A stretch of 64,000 nt of DNA from Methylobacterium sp. E-065 (GTDB lineage Bacteria; Pseudomonadota; Alphaproteobacteria; Rhizobiales; Beijerinckiaceae), in the NCBI RefSeq assembly GCF_022829605.1, contig NZ_JAKSYD010000067.1, forward strand, positions 1 to 64,000. The letters run 5' to 3'. The translations under genes and the position numbers were made by a program. Positions within the stretch are counted from its first letter, which is position 1. Each line of letters opens with the position of its first letter. Of this stretch, positions 1 to 9,212 are shown piece by piece. Below the pieces are notes generated by a model. It made no database searches. It was not told the origin of the DNA and saw nothing but the letters and a program-made list of their open reading frames with translations.

Positions 1-140
1 GCAACCTCTCCAGCCAGGAGCGTTGGTGTCGGAGGTCGGCCCGGTGAAGGGCGACGTGGTGGCGGCGATTCAGACGCATCTGCCCCACGGCGTCGCCCTG
101 GTCCCCGGCCACCCGATCGCCGGAACCGAGTTCTCGGCCC
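1..140 (+). pseudogene. prephenate dehydrogenase internal fragment
   Basis: The frame beginning at base 2 reads through motifs typical of the NAD-binding part of prephenate/arogenate dehydrogenase (TyrA/TyrC): a [12 protein letters not shown] stretch (family DVGSVKG) and [12 protein letters not shown] (family GHPxAGTE). Similarity stops abruptly at the TEFS codons near base 139. From there the sequence is the reverse complement of a porin gene. Only about 46 codons of the roughly 300-codon gene are visible, and the left part lies outside the window. The enzyme family oxidatively decarboxylates prephenate in tyrosine synthesis. This copy lacks its C-terminal half, so it is a fragment unless the left flank shows otherwise. 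Confidence 0.6.
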
Positions 141-371
141 GGCCTGGCGGGTATAGCTGGTCTGGTAGCCGCCCTCGAACCGGGCACGGCCCGAGACGCG
201 CAGGCAGGTATCGGTGCCGGGGATGTAGAAGAAGCCGGCGCCGTAGGCGGTGCAGACGCGGACGTATTCGATCGGCACGGCCTTCTTGACCGGCAGATCG
301 GCGGCGTGCGCGGCGCCCACCGCCGCGAACGCGGCAGCCGAGCCCAGCAGGGAGCTTTTCAAGAACCTCAT
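139..371 (-). pseudogene. porin 5' fragment, truncated by rearrangement
   Basis: An ATG at 371 (minus strand) opens a typical Hyphomicrobiales porin leader. A signal peptide ending [11 protein letters not shown] is followed by the mature start [20 protein letters not shown], then [26 protein letters not shown], the first beta strand of the Omp2b/porin_2 family. After about 77 codons, near base 140, the sequence switches to antisense prephenate dehydrogenase. The frame stays open to the window edge by chance but no longer encodes porin. Such porins are trimeric outer-membrane channels of about 450-500 residues, so this is a remnant. The intact start and leader suggest the promoter side is preserved. 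Confidence 0.65.
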
Positions 372-873
372 GGATGACCCCAAAATCTTCGAGACCCATA
401 GCGCAGCATCGTCCGGTGATCCGGATCTCACTGCCAAAATCATTTCTGCTCGCGTCTTGGCGGCGGGCTTACACGCCGGCGGTAGGCGGCGTTGAGCTAT
501 TGGCTCAGGTCAGCGGCAATAAGCAAAAGGAATATTGCTGCTTTACCCCCGTACCTTGATCGCGTTGCTTGAGTGCAACAGAACTAGATAAAGTATTTCT
601 GTTTGTTTCTACCCGATTTAGGTGGCTAATAACCGAAATGATAGGCCACGAAAACGTGATCATGTATCCAAAGGCATCCTGCTGCACCATTTGCTGCGCT
701 CTTCGGCGTAGCCCGCCTAAAGATTAGCCTCAGGGTGTTCTGCTGATCCGCGATTGCAGCGTCTGCAAACGGTACGGTCCCCGAGGCCATGTCCGCTTGA
801 ATGCATTCGCCGTCCAAAACCGGATGGGCAGGAATCCACCCTGAGCAGCCAATCCGACAGGGACCCAATCCAG
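372..873. other. intergenic region, no gene recognised
   Basis: About 500 bases between the porin fragment and the AraC gene. Bases 500-690 are clearly richer in A+T than the surroundings, as expected for the promoter region of the truncated porin gene on the minus strand. The short open frames here have no recognisable similarity or convincing ribosome-binding site. No tRNA or terminator was seen. Confidence 0.5.
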
Positions 874-1872
874 TCACTCGGCGGACGAGGACGAAAGCCC
901 GAAAGTGGACGCGACTCGTTGCGCGTCCTGCCTGTGCGCCTGCCGGTGTTCGCGCGGACTTATGCCGTAGCGGTCTTTGAAGCGGCGCGCGAAATGCGCC
1001 TGGCTGCTGAAGCCGCAACCGTAAGCCAGCATACCGATGGACAGGTGGGCGCAGGCCGGGTCGATCAGGCGCTTGGCGGCCACCTCCAAGCGGCGCTCCC
1101 AGATGTAGTCGGAGATGTGCCGGCCGCGCTCGTGGAACAGTTCCTGAAGGCGGCGGAGCGACAGCCCCATTGCGGCGGCCAGATGTGGTGGATCCAAACT
1201 CGGATCGCCCAGATGGGCCTCGATATAGGCCTTCGCACGCTGGACCGTGACGTTGCCGTGGACGGAACGGGGCACCTCATGTGCCATTCGTTCGGCGATG
1301 CTCGCTATGATCAGGTCCGTTCCGATCGACGCCATACGCGCGGCAGCGTCGGGCGTGAGCTGACTGCCCACGCGCACCAGCTCTTGGATGAAGCTGCTTG
1401 CCAGGGTCACGGAAGCGAGGTCCGCTCCGACCGTAAGGGCACAGAACAGCCGAGACGGGCCCAGCATGGCCTCGAAGCGCTCGCGCGGCAGATCGATGAC
1501 AAGGGAGATACCCGTGTTTGCTTCGCAGACGGCCGGGCGTGCGTCGACGACGACGAAGTCACCCGTCCGGGTCACAGCCTCTCGATCGCCTTGTTGAAGG
1601 GTGTCGTGGCCGAAGAGTTTCATGGCCGCGTACAGGCGGTCGGACTGCCCATGGCGCCGGATCGCGTCGGGCGTCGCTTCAGTCCGCATGGCTGTGTGAG
1701 CCATTCTGGAGATCGGCACGGGCCCGATACTGGTGACGTCCAGCCGGCCCTGAAACGGAACGTCGTGAAGGGGTTGCTGCTCGATCGGGATCAATCGTTC
1801 GCAGATCGTCTCCCGCCATCTCCGGAACGCGTTCTTGGGGTGAATTCCGTCTGTCGAGAAGAACGGTTGCAT
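874..1872 (-). CDS. AraC family transcriptional regulator
   Basis: A 332-residue regulator. The N-terminal two thirds resemble the AraC-binding-like (cupin-type) sensing domain of the AraC_binding_2 group. The last hundred residues form the double helix-turn-helix: helix one around LAAAMGLSLRRLQELF, and the signature around LAYGCGFSSQAHFARRFKDR followed by YGISPREHR. The ATG at 1872 is preferred over an upstream in-frame start at 2040 because GAGGC precedes it at good spacing and homology begins there; the longer version would run through an A+T-rich promoter. It probably controls a nearby or divergent gene in response to a small molecule. The ligand and target cannot be read from the sequence. 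Confidence 0.85.
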   Translation of the reverse strand: MQPFFSTDGIHPKNAFRRWRETICERLIPIEQQPLHDVPFQGRLDVTSIGPVPISRMAHTAMRTEATPDAIRRHGQSDRLYAAMKLFGHDTLQQGDREAVTRTGDFVVVDARPAVCEANTGISLVIDLPRERFEAMLGPSRLFCALTVGADLASVTLASSFIQELVRVGSQLTPDAAARMASIGTDLIIASIAERMAHEVPRSVHGNVTVQRAKAYIEAHLGDPSLDPPHLAAAMGLSLRRLQELFHERGRHISDYIWERRLEVAAKRLIDPACAHLSIGMLAYGCGFSSQAHFARRFKDRYGISPREHRQAHRQDAQRVASTFGLSSSSAE

Positions 1873-1924
1873 CCGTAGCCTCGGTTCACAGCTCGCCGAC
1901 CGAAGGCGCAGGCTGCAGATCCGG

Positions 1925-1950
1925 GTATTTATTATATAAAATATAGCATC
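1925..1950 (-). promoter_or_regulatory. A+T-rich putative promoter of the AraC gene
   Basis: A run composed almost only of A and T lies 53-78 bases upstream of the chosen AraC start, in a background of about 70 % G+C. It is the natural place for a -10/-35 or UP-like region. No exact sigma-70 hexamers with correct spacing can be claimed. Confidence 0.35.
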
Positions 1951-2124
1951 ACAACACCCATGTGCCGGGCTGCTTCGCGGAGGTAATGTCCACTTCCAAA
2001 GTACTGCCGCTTGAAAGCGGAACGGCAGAAAACCACCCAAGGCCGAAAGTACCGGTCTGCCCGCACATCACCGCTTTCGGGAAACCCCGAGGTTTGATGA
2101 CGCGGCAGGCTCGAGCCGACCCCC

Positions 2125-3177
2125 CTACCCCACCTCCGCCAGATCCCCGAACAGCGACAGCACCACCGGCCGCCGGTCGAGGTTGTAGATCGCCGCCTCC
2201 CGGGCGGCGCGGCCGAACCGCTCGGCGACCTCCACCAGGGCGGCCAGCCGTGCCGCCGGCTCGTCGCGGCGCCGGTCGAGCTCGCCCGAGACGAAGCGCA
2301 GCACCGCGTCCTGGGCGGCCTCGAACCGCGCCTCCGCGTCCCGGCCCGCCAGGGTCTCGGCGAGCTTGAGCACCCGGCCCCAATCGGGACTGCGCGCCCG
2401 CGCCAGCAGGGTCTCGACCTCGGCCACGAGGCCGGCGGTCACCGGATCGAGCATCGCCAGCGCCCGGGCGACCGAGCCCTCGCTCGCGGCGACCGCCCGG
2501 GCCAGGGCCGCGTCGTCGGGCTGCGGGAACGGCGCGGGCAGGGCGCGCACGACCCGGCCGACCTCCTCCGGCTCGAGCGGCCGCAGCATCAGCGCGCGGC
2601 AGCGGGAGCGGATCGTCGGGAGCAGCCGGCCGGGCTGGTGCGACAGGATCAGGAACAGCGCCCGGGGCGGCGGCTCCTCCAGCACCTTGAGCAGGGCGTT
2701 GGCCGCGTTGGCGTTCAGGTCCTCGGCGCTGTCGAGGATGCAGATGCGCCAGCCGGAATCCGCCGCCGTCGTGGCGAACAGGTCGAGCGCGCGGCGGACC
2801 ATGTCGACCGAGATCTTGGTCGGCAGCGCCTTGGCGCCAACGGTCCTGTGGCGGCGCAGGACCACGAGGTTCGGGTGCGACAGGCCCGCGACCTTGCCGG
2901 TGACGGGATCGTCCGGCGCCACGTCGAGCCCGGCCGGGCCCCCGCCCCCCGGATGGGCGAGCAGGCGGCGCGCGACCCCGTAGGCCAGCGTCGCCTTGCC
3001 GATGCCGGGGGCGCCGCCGATCAGCCAGGCATGGTGCAGGCGCCCCGCCGCGATCCCGGCCGCAAAGGATTCGGCCGCCGCCGCGTGGCCGACGAGCGTG
3101 AGGGTTTCGCGCGGGCGCGGGATGCCGGGCAGGTCGCCGGGCTCGACGTCGTCGGCGGCGCGGTCGATGGGCTTCAT
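2125..3177 (-). CDS. holB: DNA polymerase III subunit delta'
   Basis: A 350-residue clamp-loader subunit that works with delta and tau/gamma to load the beta sliding clamp. It shows a Walker A motif GAPGIGKAT at residues 55-62, a degenerate Walker B region ICILDSAE near 146, the LLKVLEEPP sensor segment near 162-170, and the SRC motif (arginine-finger region) at 191-193. Length fits the family (320-350). It lies downstream of tmk on the same strand, the usual alphaproteobacterial order. Here a 380-base gap separates the two genes, so separate transcription is possible. The ATG at 3177 opens the only frame covering the whole domain. Confidence 0.93.
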   Translation of the reverse strand: MKPIDRAADDVEPGDLPGIPRPRETLTLVGHAAAAESFAAGIAAGRLHHAWLIGGAPGIGKATLAYGVARRLLAHPGGGGPAGLDVAPDDPVTGKVAGLSHPNLVVLRRHRTVGAKALPTKISVDMVRRALDLFATTAADSGWRICILDSAEDLNANAANALLKVLEEPPPRALFLILSHQPGRLLPTIRSRCRALMLRPLEPEEVGRVVRALPAPFPQPDDAALARAVAASEGSVARALAMLDPVTAGLVAEVETLLARARSPDWGRVLKLAETLAGRDAEARFEAAQDAVLRFVSGELDRRRDEPAARLAALVEVAERFGRAAREAAIYNLDRRPVVLSLFGDLAEVG

Positions 3178-3557
3178 GGCGCGTCCCGAAATCTCGTCCT
3201 GGCGGGTTCCAACCCCTCTGGCGACGCCGCCACGGCTCCGCTTACAGGAGGGGACAGGCGGCGCCCAGCGCCTCGGGGCCGGTCGCGCACCGGCCTCGCA
3301 TGGTGGGCCTCACCAACCCACTCCGCGACGGCCGCACGCGGCCCGATGCGGCCGGGCGTGCAGAGAATGGTTCTCTCTCTGGCATTCTCGAGATCGGAAA
3401 ATGGCGAGTGGAGGTTCCATCTCCAGCGCGCCATTCACCCACTGATCTTGAGTTGGCTACACCTTAACGGGTGAAGGCCAGGGATCGGCGGTAGCCCCCG
3501 CCGGTCCCACTCCCGAAGATAGCGCAGACGGGACGCGCCGCAAACCGGCCGGCCCGA
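3178..3557. other. intergenic region between tmk and holB
   Basis: 380 bases without a convincing gene. Overlapping short frames on both strands are compositional shadows. No tRNA, repeat-family member or clear terminator was found. The length is unusual because tmk and holB normally abut, so this region may carry a holB promoter. Confidence 0.4.
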
Positions 3558-4268
3558 TCACGCGGCATCACCCCGCGCGCCCGCCCCCGGCAGCAGATCC
3601 GGCAGTCGGGCCGCGACGGTCGCGCGGATCGCGGCCTCGACCGCATCGGGGTCGCGCCCCGCATCGATCACCGCGCACCGCTCCGGCTCGGCCCCGGCGA
3701 TCGCCCGAAACGCCTCCCGCAGGCGGATGTGGAAATCGAGCTTTTCCGCCTCGAACCGGTCGGCCCCCTGCCCGGTCCGGGCGCCGCGGCCGGCCGCGCG
3801 GGCGAGGCCGGCCGCGGGGTCGAGGTCGAGGATCAGGGTGAGGTCGGGCCGGGTCGGGCCGACCACGACCCGCTCCAGGGCGTCCAGCACGCCCGGTTCG
3901 AGGCCGCCGGCCGCGCCCTGGTAGGCCCGGGTCGAGTCGATGAAACGGTCGCACAAAACGGTCTCGCCCCGCTGGAGCGCCGGGCGGATCAGTCGGTCGA
4001 GGTGGTCGATCCGCGCGGCGCTGAACAGCAGGGCCTCCGCGAACGGGCCATAGGGCTGGGCGAGCCCGCCGAGCAGCGCCGTCCGGATCTCTTCCGCCCG
4101 CGGCGAGCCGCCGGGCTCGCGGGTCACGCACACGCCCCGGCCGGAGCGCGCCCGCAGGGTCGCGGCGAGGCGGGCGATCTGGGTCGACTTGCCGGCGCCC
4201 TCCCCGCCCTCGACGGTGATGAAGGCGCCCCGCCGCTCCGCGGCGTCCCCGATGCGTGGCACGGTCAC
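3558..4268 (-). CDS. tmk: thymidylate kinase
   Basis: A 236-residue dTMP kinase that phosphorylates dTMP to dTDP with ATP. The P-loop VEGGEGAGKST is at residues 19-28. The DR(F/Y) motif and substrate-binding segment appear as CDRFIDSTRAYQG, and the lid region around RTGQGADRFEAE carries the basic residue. The GTG at 4268, 10 bases after the dacA stop, is preferred. The upstream ATG at 4439 would add about 57 residues lying entirely inside dacA and unlike any kinase N-terminus. A second GTG at 4262 is an alternative. The arrangement dacA-tmk-holB suggests translational coupling to dacA. Confidence 0.92.
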   Translation of the reverse strand: MTVPRIGDAAERRGAFITVEGGEGAGKSTQIARLAATLRARSGRGVCVTREPGGSPRAEEIRTALLGGLAQPYGPFAEALLFSAARIDHLDRLIRPALQRGETVLCDRFIDSTRAYQGAAGGLEPGVLDALERVVVGPTRPDLTLILDLDPAAGLARAAGRGARTGQGADRFEAEKLDFHIRLREAFRAIAGAEPERCAVIDAGRDPDAVEAAIRATVAARLPDLLPGAGARGDAA

Positions 4269-4278
4269 GGCAGCACGA

Positions 4279-5511
4279 TCACGACGGGTTGGCGGCCCCG
4301 GCGGCGGCCTTGTCGCCCCCCTTGTCGTTCCCCTTGCCGGCCCGGTCGAGGGCCTTGCGCACGAGCCCGGTGCCGAATTCCAATGCCGCATCCATGGCCC
4401 GCTGCGGCAGGGTGCCGGGCTCCACCGCGGCGCCGGCAAACAGCGGCTGGTCGAGGGCGATCGTGTCGCCGCGCTGGACGCGCAGCACGCCGACCCGCTG
4501 GCCGTCCTCCACGGGGGCGACGAGCGGGCCGGTGTAGATCGCCCGGGCGCTCACCCGGTCGCTGGAGCCGCGGGGCAGCAGCACCCGCACCGGCTTCTTG
4601 GCGACCAGCGGCACCGAGCCCGATTGCCCGCCGAACACCGAGGCCTCCGCCACCGTCTCGCCGGGCGCGAAGATCTGCCGGGGCTCGAACGCGCGGAACC
4701 CCCATTCCATCAGCTTGCGCGCCTCGGCGGCGCGGTCGCGGGCGGTCTTCAGACCGGACACCACCAGCACCAGCCGCTGGCCGTTCTGCACCGCCGAGCC
4801 GGTCAGCGCGTAGCCGGATTCCTCCAGGTAGCCGGTCTTGAGCCCGTCCGCGCCGATATCGAGGGCGAGCAGCGGGTTGCGGTTCTGCTGGCGGATCTTG
4901 TTCCAGGTGAACTCCTTCTCGGAGAAGATCTTGTAGTAATCCGGGTAGGTCTCGATGATGTGCAGCGCGAGCTTCGCCATGTCGCGGGCCGTGACCTTCT
5001 GGTCGGGCGCCGAATAGCCGGTGGCGTTGCGGAAGGTCGAGTTCGTCAGCCCGATCTCCTTGGCGCGCTGGTTCATCAGCCCGGCGAAGGCGTCCTCGGA
5101 CCCGGCCATGTTCTCCGCGATGGTAATGGCCGCGTCGTTGCCCGACTGCACGATCAGCCCGCGCAGCAGATCCGCCATCTTGATGCGGCTGTTGACCTGC
5201 GCGAACATCGAGGAGCCGCCGCCCCCCGCCCCGCCGCGCTTCCACGCGTCCTCGGTGACGGTGAACTCGGTGTCCATCGACAGGCGGCCGGATTTCAGCG
5301 CCTCGAACACGATGTCGGTGGTCATCAGCTTGGCCATGCTGGCCGGGGAGAAGCGCTCGTCGGCGGCCTTCTCGAACAGGACCGAGCCGGAATCGGCGTC
5401 GATCAGGATCGCGTGCGGCGCCGCGGTCTGGAAGCCCTGCGCGTTCGCGGCGGCGAGGCCGGCCCCGAATGCGCAGGCGGCGGCCAGAAGGGTGAGAAGG
5501 GTCCTGCGCAT
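4279..5511 (-). CDS. dacA: D-alanyl-D-alanine carboxypeptidase (PBP5/6 type)
   Basis: A 410-residue low-molecular-weight penicillin-binding protein that removes the terminal D-Ala from periplasmic peptidoglycan pentapeptides. A Sec signal peptide ends near AANAQ (residue 25). The three active-site motifs are present: SMAK (S58-K61), SGN (123-125) and KTG (225-227). They are followed by the beta-rich PBP5_C domain, where the GDTIALDQPLFAG segment resembles family sequences. The C-terminus is charged and Lys/Gly/Ala-rich and may replace the usual amphipathic membrane anchor. The ATG at 5511 gives a clean signal peptide; an in-frame ATG 13 codons upstream is less likely. It forms a cell-wall cluster with rlpA. 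Confidence 0.93.
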   Translation of the reverse strand: MRRTLLTLLAAACAFGAGLAAANAQGFQTAAPHAILIDADSGSVLFEKAADERFSPASMAKLMTTDIVFEALKSGRLSMDTEFTVTEDAWKRGGAGGGGSSMFAQVNSRIKMADLLRGLIVQSGNDAAITIAENMAGSEDAFAGLMNQRAKEIGLTNSTFRNATGYSAPDQKVTARDMAKLALHIIETYPDYYKIFSEKEFTWNKIRQQNRNPLLALDIGADGLKTGYLEESGYALTGSAVQNGQRLVLVVSGLKTARDRAAEARKLMEWGFRAFEPRQIFAPGETVAEASVFGGQSGSVPLVAKKPVRVLLPRGSSDRVSARAIYTGPLVAPVEDGQRVGVLRVQRGDTIALDQPLFAGAAVEPGTLPQRAMDAALEFGTGLVRKALDRAGKGNDKGGDKAAAGAANPS

Positions 5512-5668
5512 CGCCGTTCCGTCCCGCGCTCGTGGCCCGGCCGGAGGCAATCCGGCCGTATCCCAATAACAAGCGTGACCATATTACGGTTTCAGTGCCG
5601 GATCGAATGCGAAATGCCGCATCGGCGGCCGGGGCGGCCGGGGCGCCTACGCGGAGGCCGTGCGGGCG

Positions 5669-7024
5669 TCAGTAGATCCCGGCCATGCGGGACGGCCGCG
5701 CCTTGGCGGCCGCCTGGGTTGGCGCCCCCTTGGCCGGCGCGACCTTCGCCGCCGCAACCTTCGCCGCAACCGGGGCGGACGCCGTCTTGATCGAGGCCGC
5801 CTTGGCCGGAACGGCCTGCGGCGCGGCCGCATGCATCGCCGGCGCACGCGGGGCCGCGGCGACCTTGAACGGCAGGGTCTTGGGCGCCGGACCTTTGGCG
5901 GGCGCCGCCGCGGCGAGGCGCGCCATGGCCAGCTTGGCCGGACCCGGCATCGCCGCCGGCCCCCCCTGGGCCAGCCGGGCGGAACCCGGATGACGCGCAG
6001 TCTCCGCCAGGGCGTTGCGGCCGGACGCGGCGGGCTTCGAGGGCCCCCCGTGCCCGGCCGAGGGCGGGGCGAGGGCGGCCGGGTTGAGGCCCGCCACCTG
6101 CAGGTTCGCGCCCCGGGCCGCGACCGGCATCGGGCGGAACTCCCGTACGCGCGACGCGGTGGGCTGAACCGCCGCCGGGACCGTGACGGCCGCCGAGGCC
6201 AGCACGATCGGCGCGCGGACCGGTGCGGGCCGCGGCGCCGGGGCGGAATCCTCGCGCGTCTGCGCGGGCTCCTGCGCCGGCTCTTGTGCGCGGTCCTGGG
6301 CCGGCTTGAAGGCGAGCGGCGCCGGGGTGGAGCGTTCGTAGCGCTCGGTCTCCGCGGTGGGGCCGAGATCGGCCACCATCACGGTCGAGCGGCCGGCCGG
6401 CTGCCCGTCGGTGCGCAGGCTGGCCAGCAGCTTGCGGTCGTCGCTGCCGGCGACCGAGGCCTTGCCGGCATATTCGACGCGCACGCGTGCGGTGCCCCGG
6501 CGGTGGAAGCCCAGGGCCTCGGCCGCCTCCTCCGAGACGTCCATGACCCGGCCCGCATGATACGGGCCGCGGTCGTTGACCCGCACCAGCATCGAGTAGC
6601 CGTTGTCGAGGTTGGTCACCCGCGCATAGCTCGGCAGCGGCAAAGTGGGATGGGCGGCCGCGATCGAGTGGCGGTCGAACACCTCGCCGTTGGCGGTCAT
6701 GCGCCCGTGGAAGGCGGAGCCGTACCAGGAGGCGAGGCCCTCCCGCACGTAGCCGCGGGGATCCTCCTTGGGCACGTAGGTCTGGCCCGCGACCACGTAG
6801 GGTTTACCGGTGTAGCGGCGCCCGCCGCCCTTTGGGATCACGTCGCCCTCGTTGTAGAGGCGCGGGCTCGCCTTGACCCCGTATTTCGGGTCGACGCCGT
6901 TGCCGGCGCTGAGCTTCTGCTGCTGGGGCGTGGTGGCACAGTTGGCGGTGGCCAGGGCCACGCCCGAGACGGCCAGGAGCCGCAGGGCGAGGCGCGCAGG
7001 CCGGGGAAGGGTCGTGCGCACCAT
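5669..7024 (-). CDS. rlpA: RlpA-like lipoprotein (septal ring lytic transglycosylase family)
   Basis: A 451-residue lipoprotein. The hydrophobic signal segment ends in a lipobox-like LATANC with the modified cysteine at residue 29. The double-psi beta-barrel domain follows: GLASWYGSAFHGRMTANGE, then LPSYARVTNLDNG, VRVNDRGPY and RVMDVSEEAAEALGF. Family members cleave denuded glycan strands at division sites. The second half (roughly residues 200-450) is Ala/Pro-rich low complexity, and I see no SPOR domain, which many RlpA proteins carry. An in-frame ATG five codons upstream (7039) is possible. The gene is followed by dacA, consistent with a peptidoglycan role. Confidence 0.85.
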   Translation of the reverse strand: MVRTTLPRPARLALRLLAVSGVALATANCATTPQQQKLSAGNGVDPKYGVKASPRLYNEGDVIPKGGGRRYTGKPYVVAGQTYVPKEDPRGYVREGLASWYGSAFHGRMTANGEVFDRHSIAAAHPTLPLPSYARVTNLDNGYSMLVRVNDRGPYHAGRVMDVSEEAAEALGFHRRGTARVRVEYAGKASVAGSDDRKLLASLRTDGQPAGRSTVMVADLGPTAETERYERSTPAPLAFKPAQDRAQEPAQEPAQTREDSAPAPRPAPVRAPIVLASAAVTVPAAVQPTASRVREFRPMPVAARGANLQVAGLNPAALAPPSAGHGGPSKPAASGRNALAETARHPGSARLAQGGPAAMPGPAKLAMARLAAAAPAKGPAPKTLPFKVAAAPRAPAMHAAAPQAVPAKAASIKTASAPVAAKVAAAKVAPAKGAPTQAAAKARPSRMAGIY

Positions 7025-7187
7025 CGTGGGATTCACCAAACTCTACGCGTGACCGGGGTCCGACGGCGGACCCGACCCGGCCGTGCGAAAGGGCACCGGC
7101 TGGGTCCACCCACACTTGTATCGGTTGCGTAAAGGAAGCCTGAACTTTGCCGGCGGCCCCGGTTCAGGAACCAGCCCTGCGTGCCGT

Positions 7188-9212
7188 TCAGGCCGCGCGG
7201 ACGGTCTCCAGGAAGCGGGCGACCTCCTGCCCGAGCCGGTCGGATTGCTGCGTGAGTTCGGTCGCGGAGGCCAGGACCTGCTGGGCGGCCGTGCCGGTCT
7301 GCCCGGCCGCATCGGCGACGCCGGTGATGTTGGCCGTGACCGCGTCGGTGCCGATCGCGGCCTGCCCGACGTTGCGCACGATCTCCTGCGTGGCCGCGCC
7401 CTGCTGTTCCACCGCCGCCGCCACCGAGCCGGTCACGGCGTTGAGATCCCGGATGCGCTCGACCACGCCGCCGATCGCCGAACTGGCCTGCCCGGTCGAG
7501 CCCTGGATGCGCGCGATGTGTCCGGTGATCGCCTCGGTGGCCCGCGCCGTCTGGCCGGCCAGCGCCTTGACCTCGGCCGCCACCACCGCGAAGCCCCGGC
7601 CCGCCTCGCCGGCGCGTGCCGCCTCGATCGTGGCGTTGAGCGCAAGCAGGTTGGTCTGGCCGGCGATCGAGGCGATCAGCCCGGCGGCCTCGCCGATCCG
7701 GGACACGGCCTCGGAGAGGTCCTGCATCAGGCCCCCCGTCCGGTCCGCCTCGCCCACCGCCGTCTCGGCGAGCCGCGACGAGCCCTCCACCTGACCGGCG
7801 ATCTCCTGCACGCTCGCGCCGAGCTGCTCGGCCGCCGCCGCAACCATGCGGACGTTGGCGGCGGCCTGCCCGGCCGCGGCGGCCACCCCCGCCGATTGCA
7901 CGGCCGCCTCGCCCGCGCTGGCGCTCAGCGTCCGCGCGGTCTCCTGCAGCGCCGCGGCCGCGGCCGCCACCGTGCCGGTCACGGCGCCCACCGCCCGCTC
8001 GAACCCGTCGGCCAGCGCGAGCATCGCGCGCCGGCGCTCGACCGCCGCCGCTTCGACGGCCGAGCGCTGGGCCTCGGCCTCCGCGTGGGCCTTCTCGGCC
8101 ACCAGTACCCGGATGCCCTCCACGGCCCGGCCGACCAGCCCGATCTCGTCCCGGCGCTGGGCCTCGGCGATGGCGGCGTCACGCTCGCCCCGGCTCATCC
8201 GCTGCAGATCCGCGACCAGCCGGTTCAGCGGACGTGCCACGATCCGCACCATCATCTGGCTGACCACGAGGGCGACCAGACCCAGGGCGATCAGGGTGGA
8301 CCAAGCCATGTCCCGGGCCATGCGGGTGATCGGTGCGGTGACCGTGGCACCGTCGACCGAGAGGGCGAAATACCAGTCCAGGGACGGTGGCAGGTTCGGA
8401 ATGCGGGCGAAGACCGTGTAGGTCGCCCTGTCGCCCTCATGGGTCTCCAGCACGGTGCCCGGCTCGATCTTGGGGAGCGGCCCGGCGATCAGATCCGTGA
8501 GCGGCTTGCCGACGAGCGCGCCGCGCGGATGGATCAGCACGGTGCCCGCGCGGGAAACGAGGTAGCTGTAGCTTGGCCCGCCCGTTCCGGATTCCTCGAT
8601 CCCCCCGATCAACCGGGCGAGCCCGGCGAGGTCGAAATCGCCGCCGAGCACACCGAGGAGGGTGTGCGTGCTGTCCAAGATCGGGGTCGCCACGGTGATC
8701 GTGAGTTCGTCTTTCCCCGACGTCCCGCCCGCCGAGACGTAGGGTTCGGTCAGGATCGGCCCGCCCGCCGCGACAGCTTGCTTGAACCAGGGCCGCGTGC
8801 GCGGATCGAAGCCGGGCGGAAGGGGCTGCGCCGGAACCTGGGCGAGGTGGCCGTCCTGCCCACCCACATAGCTGCTCAGGAAGGTCTCGCGCGGGAGCGG
8901 CAAGCCGAGCACGTCGCCGACCTTCGATCCGACGCCGACGACCGCGCTCTGCTGCGCCATGAGCTGGATCAACTGAACCTTGCCGTTCAACCAATGGCCG
9001 ACGCTGCGCGCCGATGCGGCGCTCAGGTTGGACATGCTGTTCTCGAGACTCGTCCGAAAGATCACGGATTGCGTGGCGTAGATGTAGCTCGAGCAGGCGA
9101 TGAAGGACGCGCAGACGATGGCCAGGACGATGAACGTCGCGCGGCTGGATAGGCCGATGCCACGGCGGAACGCGACGGGTGATCGAAGATAATTCAACCC
9201 AGGATGTGTCAA
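7188..9212 (-). CDS. methyl-accepting chemotaxis protein with dCache sensor
   Basis: A 674-residue transmembrane chemoreceptor. TM1 spans residues 25-45 and TM2 about 303-323. Between them is a periplasmic dCache_1-type domain with the characteristic [11 protein letters not shown] and GVLGGDFDL segments. HAMP follows TM2 (VARPLNRL onward). The signalling hairpin tip [15 protein letters not shown] lies near residue 520. The C-terminus ends RFLETVRAA, with no CheR-binding NWETF-like pentapeptide. dCache receptors commonly bind amino acids or other small molecules; this ligand is unknown. The A+T-rich segment at 9240-9400 is the likely promoter region. No cheA/W/R/B genes occur nearby, so it presumably feeds a chemotaxis operon elsewhere. 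Confidence 0.92.
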   Translation of the reverse strand: MTHPGLNYLRSPVAFRRGIGLSSRATFIVLAIVCASFIACSSYIYATQSVIFRTSLENSMSNLSAASARSVGHWLNGKVQLIQLMAQQSAVVGVGSKVGDVLGLPLPRETFLSSYVGGQDGHLAQVPAQPLPPGFDPRTRPWFKQAVAAGGPILTEPYVSAGGTSGKDELTITVATPILDSTHTLLGVLGGDFDLAGLARLIGGIEESGTGGPSYSYLVSRAGTVLIHPRGALVGKPLTDLIAGPLPKIEPGTVLETHEGDRATYTVFARIPNLPPSLDWYFALSVDGATVTAPITRMARDMAWSTLIALGLVALVVSQMMVRIVARPLNRLVADLQRMSRGERDAAIAEAQRRDEIGLVGRAVEGIRVLVAEKAHAEAEAQRSAVEAAAVERRRAMLALADGFERAVGAVTGTVAAAAAALQETARTLSASAGEAAVQSAGVAAAAGQAAANVRMVAAAAEQLGASVQEIAGQVEGSSRLAETAVGEADRTGGLMQDLSEAVSRIGEAAGLIASIAGQTNLLALNATIEAARAGEAGRGFAVVAAEVKALAGQTARATEAITGHIARIQGSTGQASSAIGGVVERIRDLNAVTGSVAAAVEQQGAATQEIVRNVGQAAIGTDAVTANITGVADAAGQTGTAAQQVLASATELTQQSDRLGQEVARFLETVRAA

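Noticed and set aside
1949..2383. Frames covering the araC-holB gap on both strands
   Set aside because: Proline/arginine-rich products without ribosome-binding sites or recognisable similarity; they mostly overlap holB.
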